From JAMXLO01 sp963791495 (GTDB taxonomy: Bacteria > Pseudomonadota > Alphaproteobacteria > Acetobacterales > Acetobacteraceae), in assembly GCA_963791495.1 (NCBI GenBank), contig CAWBST010000018.1:189793-253792 (forward strand): a stretch of 64,000 nt of DNA. Direction: 5' to 3'. This document shows positions 57,254 through 64,000 of the stretch, in pieces (within the stretch, counting starts at the first letter, position 1; each line of letters opens with the position of its first letter). The translations under genes and the position numbers were made by a program. The notes under the pieces are model-generated. The model ran no database searches, was not told where the DNA came from, and worked only from the letters and a program-made list of their open reading frames with translations.

Positions 57254-58489
57254 CTAGGGGCTGCCGATAAGTTCGGAAAGGGCGTCCGAGACCGCGTCCG
57301 GCTTCATGAAAACCGCAAAGACCTCGAAGTCTGCGTCGTAGGACAGCGTGAGTGGCCCCGGCACCGCTATGGCGCCCTTGCGCGGCGAATCCAGAGATCA
57401 CCATTCCGTTTGTTGAAGTGTTGTCCAATTCCTCAAATCGGCAATCCCTGCGCAAAGCTGCAGGAATGCGGGACGCCAACGCTGAAAGCACCTTCGAAAC
57501 GTCCGTAGCAAAGTGCCATTTTCTGCAATCGACAAAATTCACCCGCGCTCAAACGCTTTCGATCCGCGCTTCGGCTCGACCGCGGACGGACCGAAAACTG
57601 GCAGCGTTGCTGCGCTCCAATCGTCGACTTTGGTTAAGTCACAAACAGAAAATTTGTGCAGAGGAGACTTCGGCGAGGCTCAGTCATCATGCTGCATGGC
57701 GCTATCGCCTGTGACGTAGGAGCTCCATCTGAGCAGGATGACATCATCTGCACAAGTTGGGGGGAGAGTGCCGTCGTAAGCGTAGTGACCGGCTCGCCGC
57801 GAGCAGAGGGGCCTACTACCGCTTTCCTTGTGCAGGGCCGTCATTCTCGCCGCCAACGTCCACTTGTCGCCATTGAGACGTCCAGAGTCGCGATCCGCTT
57901 CTGGCCAGCGTATGCCATTGGCCGCTCGGCTTGAATGTCAGAGAAGGTCGAGAGCGGCCGTCTGGCGACCGGTTTCCTACGCGGCCCTCGGCCGCGCCAG
58001 CCTTGGGCGCCTCGCACTCGCGCCACCACCGCTGGCCCTTGCAGCAGGTGCAGAAACATCCGTGCGACGGAAGCCCGGTAGGATCGGCCCAGCTCGGCGG
58101 CCGGCCGCGCGCGGCAACGTGCAGACCAGCGGCCAGAGCGGCGTGTGCAGCATCGACCTGCCCTGCTCAAACCCCGGCTCCGGCAGCAGCGATACTGGTG
58201 GTGCTGGATCAGGTGGTTCCAATTCGGCTCACTTTGTAGCGGCGCCGTCTCTCGTAGCCGCGTCATCCCGGCCGCTCTGTCGGCTGCGGTCAAACCCCAG
58301 GCGTCAGCCTCTTCCTGTCGAACATTGTTACTTTGACGGGTTCCAGGGACTGGGGTTCCGTGTCCCGCGACCTCTTGGAAATCCTTGGATTCCGATGCGT
58401 CGGCCACGGAACCCGTGGCTCCAGGGTCACGGGTTCCCAAGGTTCCGGCCGGCCGCTCCCGATATTTGCGGGCCAGCACGCGCAACGCC
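57254..58489. other. IS-to-primase spacer without a gene
   Basis: About 1.2 kb with only broken frames. On the minus strand a 45-residue open stretch ends GSP just after the IS630 edge and may be a truncated gene tail. Otherwise nothing is supported. Confidence 0.5.
58339..58446. repeat. GGTTCC-rich cluster, left
   Basis: GGGTTCC at 58338, GGGGTTCC near 58352, GGAACCC near 58408, GGGTTCCC near 58431 and GGTTCC at 58441: five copies of a GGTTCC core, in both orientations, within about 110 bp downstream of the primase relic. Confidence 0.55.
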
Positions 58490-61420
58490 TCACTCGACAT
58501 CGCCGCCCTCCAGGATCGCGCCCGACACCCGGTAGACCCGACGCTTGCCCTCGCCCGGGATCGTTTCAAGGGCAGCACGGTGGCGTTCCGTGCCGCCCAA
58601 CAGGAACTTGCGTCCGGCCAGCAAATCGGCCGTCCTCCTGGGGTCCAGTCCCTTGCACACCTCGTTTTTCGACGCCTCTGGCAGAATCCAATATTCCCAA
58701 CGCTCATCGCTATCGCCGCCGACGCGCCGCCGGAACCCAACGCGGTTGATCGTACACGTCACGTCGGGCAGCGCCGGTTCTTGGCCGGATGCGGGCGTCG
58801 TTCGTGGCGTGAATCGGGATTCGCCATGTGCCTCAAGGAACCCGCGAACCTGCCCAAGCGCCGCAGCGTCCTCGGCTGGCCCTGAGCCTCCGCGCTGCTC
58901 CAGCCATGCCGAGAGGCACGCGCCGACTGCTCGCAGCGCCTCACCCTCCGGCCACGGCAGCACCCCGTAATCGCGCGCCAACTCGCCTGCAGCCGCGATC
59001 AGCGCGAACCGACCTGCGACGCTGCGCACCTGACGAGTGGAGCCTTCAGGAACATGCCGGTCGAGAAACGCGTCGCGCAGCGAGTTCAATGTGGCGCGCA
59101 GCTTGTTGGGGCTGGTCGCCCGGTGCTCCGTGAGCTTCTGCAAGAAGACGCGCGCAGCATGCCCATGATGCAACCGTGCGATATCCCGTAACTCATCAGC
59201 GAAAGCCGCTCCGTCCCGCCTGCCGTGAAGGTTCTGAAACACCCCCATGCCGGCGCCGGCATCGGCCGGCAGGTTCGGGAGACGCACGCCAAGCCCGGCC
59301 GTCGCCCGCTTGCCGGCCTCGCCCATCTTCTGGGCCAGCGTGATTTCGCCAGACTCAAGAATAGCGTGCGCCAAAAGTGGCGGCGCCGTGCTGTGCCCGT
59401 GCGAGATGCGCGCTGCTTCCCCGCCTCGTTGCCGAGCAGATAGACAATGTCGCCTACTTCGCGAGGGTCAGCCTGCCCCATCTCATCCAGGATCAGGAGC
59501 GTGTCGGAGGTTTCGGCTGCCACCGCCTCCAGCCCGTTCGCGGTACCGCGCCAAGGACGAAGCTGGCCGTCCGCGGTCGGCGGTCCCCAGACGCTCGCTA
59601 CCATCAGCGCCGCCGTGCTCTTGCCGGTACGCGACTTCACCAACGAGGTGAATACCGCCTGATGGCTCGGCCAGCACTTCCAGCAGTGGCCCCGCGAACG
59701 CGGCGGACATGAACAGCACCAGCCGGTCATTCCCCACCGCAAGTGCTGCCACCTTGTCCTGCCAATCGGGCATCGTTCCTGTGGCGCGGAAGGCTGCATC
59801 AGCGCTGGCGCGATCGGCTTGCAGGATTACGTCGGCGGCATCCCGCCCGAATGCTTCGCCGCCCGGCAGGACGAACACAGGCGCTGTGCCACCATCGTGC
59901 CAGCCGGTGCGGCTCACACAGCGCAGGCGTCGCGTGATCTTCACCATGCTCAGGAACCGTTTGAGTAGCCGGTGCGCATTCTCGTCGTTGCCGCAGGACA
60001 GGCCGGCGCTCTCCAGCTCCTCAGCAATCTCGTTGCCATGACGATGGATAAGGCGGAGCGGGATCGCCCAGCGATGCGCCCGGCTGTCGCGGTCACACCA
60101 ACTCAGCAACAAGCCCCAGTCCTCGCCAACATCGCTGCGGGTCTGGCCGACGATATGAAACTGCCCGGCGACAAACACGGACGGTGGATCTGTGTTCTTC
60201 TCGGTCGGCTAGGGGAAGAAGAACAGGCCGTTGCCGGCCATCCGGAACCCGCTGGGCAGCTCCGCAAGCTCGGCTTTCGCATCAGCCTGCACCGCTGCCG
60301 GTTTGTGCGAATGCAAGACACACCGCGCGACATGGCGCAGTCGTACGTCGGCGTTGGGCCATTCCTCGCTGTTCGCCTTGCCGTGCGGGAACGCACAGAG
60401 GACCAGCCCTGCTTCCAAGTGCGAGATGCCGGCGGCCTTCAGCATGGCCGCCAGCGAGAAGTCGGCGCCCGATTTTGTGTCGTCGCGACCAACATGTCCC
60501 AGGTCATCGACCAGGCCAGCCCAGCGATCGGCCAGCCGTTCCCTGCGTGCCAGCGCCCAATTCAACTGCGACTGCACGTTCGGCGGGAGGTGTTCCATCC
60601 TGGACACCTTGTCTGCTCCCGCCGCCTTCAATTCCTTCGCCAGGGAGGGCCAGTCGGCACCGGCGGTGACGGTGGCGGTGGACATGCCCTGGTCCGACTT
60701 GTCCGGCTTTCGACGGATCAAGCCGATACCGGCCAGTCTCTGGGTCAGCTGCACCGCCAGTGCCGCTGCCTGATGCGGGGAGTAGAAGTTGGGCGCGCTA
60801 GAGATCAGCCGTGCGCGGGATATGCCGCGGCCAAAACTACTTCCCTCTATTCGGGTAGTTCACAGTGCCCGGTAGGCGCAGCAGTCGATCGATATTGTGT
60901 GTGCCGCCTGCGCCCAGCGCCGCCTCGATTGCCCGCGTCTCGGCTTCAACCCGCAACACTGCCTCCGGCGATAGCATCTCGCGTGTCACAGCCCAGAGAA
61001 CCTGAATGCCATTTCCACTATCAATGATCGCAGTCGGGGCGACGTCCGGGTCTGGACTGGAGAATCCGCCAACTGGGCGAGGCGGTTACGCTCATCCGCT
61101 AGCGGAAACTGCTTGTCCAATGGGTCTACGTCGGCGAAGCGGCACATGGCTGCGACCATGTCGACCTTCCGCGGTTTGTGGTCGCAGCCTGCTGCTGTTT
61201 CGTTCGGCTGGAAGTAGACGTTCCGCTCTGCCGTCTGCTGGTCCGCAATCCACTGGGCACCCACATCGAAGTCACCGTGGGCGAAGGTCCGGGCCACAAT
61301 GATCGGGAGGTCGGGCGCGATCGCGATCAGAGTGAGGTGCCGCGCCTCGGTCACGTCAGTCCAGAACCGCATGAACTGGGCGCACTCGACTGCACTGGGA
61401 ACGGCGGCATCGGCGTTCAT
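58490..61420 (-). pseudogene. RepB-like primase / DUF927 replicative protein relic
   Basis: An originally single ORF of about 970 residues. N-terminal primase-like part from 61420: AERNVYFQPNETAAG, then after a shift near 61060 TAIIDSGNGIQVLWAV and NIDRLLRLPGTVNYPNRGK. After a second shift near 60840 comes RARLISSAPNFYSPHQ. An in-frame TAG at 60209-60211 follows AGNGLFFFP, then FVAGQFHIVGQTRSDVG (DUF927). Shifts near 59635 and 59385 disrupt the Walker A SRTGKSTAALM and the tail. At least five lesions. Confidence 0.85.
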
Positions 61421-61500
61421 GTTGCCGCCCGCTCGAACGGCACTCGCAAACCACTCAGTGCGACCGCGTTGATCGCCTTGATGTCCGACCGGGAATCCGT

Positions 61501-61600
61501 GGAACCCCTAACCCGTAGGCTAGGGGTTCCGGCGCACCACTCCGGAAGGCTGTAAGTTCCAATGGTTTGGCGAGTTTGGAACCCATGGAACCCATAGAAC
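61501..61600. repeat. GGAACCC cluster and inverted repeat, right
   Basis: GGAACCCCTA at 61501-61510 pairs with TAGGGGTTCC at 61521-61530 as a perfect 10-bp dyad. GGAACCCAT repeats follow at 61578-61595. It lies just upstream of the primase relic and mirrors the cluster at 58339, so it may be iteron or operator sequence. Confidence 0.6.
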
Positions 61601-61629
61601 CCGTCAATTTAGCAGTGTTTGCGGGCGCA

Positions 61630-61911
61630 TCATCGTGCCGTCTCGCGTAGCGCCGCTGCGCGCCATGCGAGATGGTCGGCGGCGGCCGTCCGTCCTGCTC
61701 GGCCGCCTCTGCTTTCGATCGCCCGGATCAGCGTGTGCAACTCTGCCGGCGTCAAGCTTACGCGGAGCATAGGTCGCGGTGGCAGCGACCTCAGGCCGAA
61801 TGAGGTCTTGATTGTTGGAACAATATGCACGGCGAGGCTCCCTTGCCTCGCGCGGCTCTTGATCAGGCCGACCGATCGCACGATATCGCTGGTGTCCGCC
61901 TGCGATTTCAC
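61630..61911 (-). CDS. small hypothetical protein
   Basis: 93 residues, Arg/Ala-rich, with no recognised domain. A C-terminal SLTPAELHTLIRAIESRGG looks helical. It sits between the primase relic and the AlpA-like gene on the same strand, so it may belong to the mobile element. Confidence 0.4.
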   Translation of the reverse strand: MKSQADTSDIVRSVGLIKSRARQGSLAVHIVPTIKTSFGLRSLPPRPMLRVSLTPAELHTLIRAIESRGGRAGRTAAADHLAWRAAALRETAR

Positions 61912-61954
61912 GATCTGCCGCTCCGGGTGCTACCGCGCTCGGGGCGGTTGTGGT

Positions 61955-62203
61955 TCAGGCGGCCTTCGGAGCGCGGAACGTCGCGGCGGGCAGGCTCGCC
62001 AGATGTGCGCGTAAGCTGTCCATGAGGATCGCGTCCCGACTGCCGCTCTTGACCGCACGGATGTCGCCGGCCGCGAGCCGCCTGTAAATTTCGCTCCGGC
62101 TCAGGCCAGATATGCGGCAGGCATCTGGGATCGGAGCTGCCAGGGCCTCCATGAACGGCGCACCGCCCTTGAGGGCGCGCTTCTCAACATCTGTCATGCC
62201 CAT
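61955..62203 (-). CDS. AlpA-like helix-turn-helix regulator
   Basis: About 82 residues from ATG 62203 (AAGGGG upstream). The segment RISGLSRSEIYRRLAAGDIRAVKSGSRD is a winged helix of the AlpA/excisionase kind that binds DNA near integrases. It supports the view that this is an integrated element. No integrase is seen in the window. Confidence 0.75.
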   Translation of the reverse strand: MGMTDVEKRALKGGAPFMEALAAPIPDACRISGLSRSEIYRRLAAGDIRAVKSGSRDAILMDSLRAHLASLPAATFRAPKAA

Positions 62204-62315
62204 CGAGATATCCCCTTCTACACCCTGCTGTTGCTCGGCATTGCGGATATCTAGTCTTGAAGGGGGCACTCGGTCTGTGGACGGTCTAGTAGAAAGTCGT
62301 GACGCCTTTTACACC

Positions 62316-62594
62316 TCAACGCTTCGACCGAGGCGAGCCACGACGGAAGTCGTGACCTGGCCGAGAGGCGTGACCTGCTTTCCGCAATTCCGCTAAAGCC
62401 ACCAGCCTGATGTGGTCAGGGTTTAGCCTATAGCCACGCCATGGGTGGTTCTCGATCACAGCATTCAGTGGCGGCGAGGGATCACCCGCGGACTGCGCCA
62501 GCTTCGCTATCGCTTTCCGGCAAAGGAGGACCCGTCGTCTGAGCGCTTCATCGGTTCGACACTTAAGCCGACTCACCAATTGAGTCGTGGGCAT
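62316..62594 (-). CDS. hypothetical protein of the mobile region
   Basis: About 92 residues (ATG 62594). Helical N-terminal part RRRVLLCRKAIAKLA, then NHPWRGYRLNPDHIRLVAL, which resembles no family I can name. Low support. Confidence 0.35.
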   Translation of the reverse strand: MPTTQLVSRLKCRTDEALRRRVLLCRKAIAKLAQSAGDPSPPLNAVIENHPWRGYRLNPDHIRLVALAELRKAGHASRPGHDFRRGSPRSKR

Positions 62595-62662
62595 GAAAGG
62601 ATAAGCGGTCGGCAAGCGCTCGTCGCGCATCGCTAACCTGAATGGCACTGCGAGAACGATCA

Positions 62663-62878
62663 TCAATTCCGCATGTACGCCTTGAGCTCACCCCACCGCT
62701 GGAACGCCGCGCATCCAGTGGGCTGATCGGTAGCCAGTAGTATTGCCCGCGTCTCAGTGGAGACACGGGCGGGATATCGCACGGCACCGGATAACGTCGC
62801 TCGCTCCCCTGTTGGCTCACGACGAGTAACAGTAGGCACTCCTTGGACAACCCGCTCTGGAGCAGTTCGCGCGCACAC
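62663..62878 (-). CDS. short hypothetical ORF
   Basis: 71 residues ending FQRWGELKAYMRN. It has Arg-rich composition and no recognised domain. A second frame overlaps it, so it may not be expressed. Confidence 0.25.
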   Translation of the reverse strand: MCARTAPERVVQGVPTVTRREPTGERATLSGAVRYPARVSTETRAILLATDQPTGCAAFQRWGELKAYMRN

Positions 62879-63028
62879 GCGTTAATCGCATTCCTGAAGA
62901 CTACGCATACGGATGCAGCGTGGCGCTGGTGGAGCTCAAAATCCTGCTGCCCACTATGTTAGCTGGATCTTCAAAATAGTTGACGACACGACTGGCCTCG
63001 CCGTAGTGCGAGAAGAAGGCTATGTCCG

Positions 63029-64000
63029 TCATATTTTCAATGTTCGAAGCTGTGCGTACGTAGGCCAGTGCCAACTCCGATCAGGACCTGGCCCACGCTC
63101 TCCCAGGAAGAGGTCCGTTTTGTATGCTTCAGCCGGATCCTCGTGCTCCTGCCCTGCGGCAAGAATTGCGAACCGACGATCAATGCACTGGGAACATTCG
63201 CCGCAATGAGAATGGATTTTTGTCATGTCACGCACTCGGGAGCAGCTACGCGTATGCCGGATGAGATCGCCGCATCGGTTCGTCGCCACTCTCTCGACTA
63301 CTTCTGACTTTGTTAACCAAACAAATGGATTGTCCACCTCAAATTGGGCCTAAAAGTTCAGAGAGTAAACGGCTAAAGCCAGTTAAAGCCTGCGGATGTG
63401 TAGTTCGACTTGCACGAGCACCGACGGCCTGGCCGATTGGTGGGAGGTTTAGGCTCGTCACCCGATTTTCAAAGAAGCAACAGCGGGTTTTACCAAACAG
63501 GCGCGCTGTCACAGCTCCCAGAGCCACAAATAGGAAGGACCGTGTCCGATCAGTGTATCCCTTGTTACCCCAGTATCGAGCGTCATCCGGATGGGAACAT
63601 GAAGGATCTGCCGAGGCCCGAACCGAGCCCGTAACTGGCTCACGAGATAATTCTGAGTGTCTTCTATTTTGGCCGAGGACCGGTGGCTTACCAACGCGCC
63701 TTCTGCCCCCAGTCGCAACTTCTTCTATCGCACCAGAGAACAAATCAAGGCCACCTGAAAACAGAACCACCTCGTCGGGAGCAAACCCTACAACGTCTAC
63801 ATCGGGAAGTTCAAAGTAATCCGTGGTCGCCGGCCGCTCGACGAGGCGCTGGAACTCAAATCGATATTCATCTTCAGAGAGAAAACTTAGGGTCTCCACC
63901 AGCGAGGACATTACGCCACTGGAAGACCAGAGGGCGGGCAAGCGGACTGGGATTACGAACCGAAATCGCCTTCGCCATTGCGTGCCCATCTGTGCGTCCA
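63029..64000 (-). pseudogene. QueC-like PP-loop protein (QatC-like), decayed, partial
   Basis: QueC superfamily. The gene starts beyond the right edge. Frame 1 (from 63989) has the PP-loop VVLFSGGLDLFSGA, but the family reads SGGxDS, so the Ser is Leu (TTG for TCG). It then shifts near 63700 into SHRSSAKIEDTQNYLVSQLRARFG, back near 63550 into RTRSFLFVALGAVTARLFG and once more near 63345 to reach VDNPFVWLTKSEVVERV. The C-terminal Zn ligands SCSRVRD-HCGECSQC are kept. It closely resembles QatC of the Qat anti-phage system. Confidence 0.78.

Overview
The window is GC-rich bacterial DNA. It most resembles an alphaproteobacterium of the Acetobacteraceae / Rhodospirillales type. Pointers are a class I PHA synthase, the rplM-rpsI-argC arrangement, a flagellar cluster with a MotE-like protein, a DUF6468-type protein and CheZ, many REP-like palindromes, and a multicopy short hypothetical gene. 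This placement is inference from gene content; no rRNA, tRNA or CRISPR array was seen.

Layout. 0.3-6.8 kb: a metallo-beta-lactamase-fold hydrolase, an amino-acid pair (class I aminotransferase and homoserine dehydrogenase), an OmpA-like lipoprotein and phaC. 7-11.4 kb: a nitrate/sulfonate-type ABC importer divergent from a winged-helix/TPR regulator. 11.4-21.7 kb: accessory catabolic region with two copies of a roughly 1.2 kb segment (a 207-aa hypothetical gene plus the tail of an acetamidase), an MFS transporter, a DUF202 pair, a frameshifted arylsulfatase, an intact acetamidase, and a frameshifted amidase with an AtzG-like partner. 21.8-26.4 kb: housekeeping genes (gamma-carbonic anhydrase, argC, rpsI, rplM, argD). 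26.5-36.6 kb: flagellum and chemotaxis, flgF-flgG-flgA-flgH leftward and fliL-fliM-DUF6468-motE-cheY-cheZ-969-aa TPR-like protein rightward. 36.7-38.9 kb: spermidine genes speD-speE and an enoyl-CoA hydratase. 38.9-43.5 kb: a LysR regulator divergent from a fused double ABC exporter. 43.7-48.5 kb: small secreted proteins, a patatin lipoprotein, a SYLF protein and a broken FAD monooxygenase. 48.8-52.9 kb: a DUF4129-MoxR-DUF58-membrane protein operon.

53-64 kb is a graveyard of mobile DNA. It holds tandem phytanoyl-CoA dioxygenase starts and an MFS fragment. A hypothetical gene is cut by an IS5-type element with a readable CTA target duplication, and removing the IS restores the reading frame. 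An IS630-type element carries an in-frame A-AAA-AAA slippery site. A RepB-primase/DUF927 gene has at least five lesions, with an AlpA-like regulator behind it. A decayed QueC-like gene resembling QatC of the Qat anti-phage system runs off the right edge.

A striking global property is the number of single-base frameshifts in otherwise well conserved genes (arylsulfatase, amidase twice, argD, FAD monooxygenase, DUF58). Those in the right-hand region fit real decay. Those in argD and DUF58 could equally be assembly errors, and raw reads would decide.
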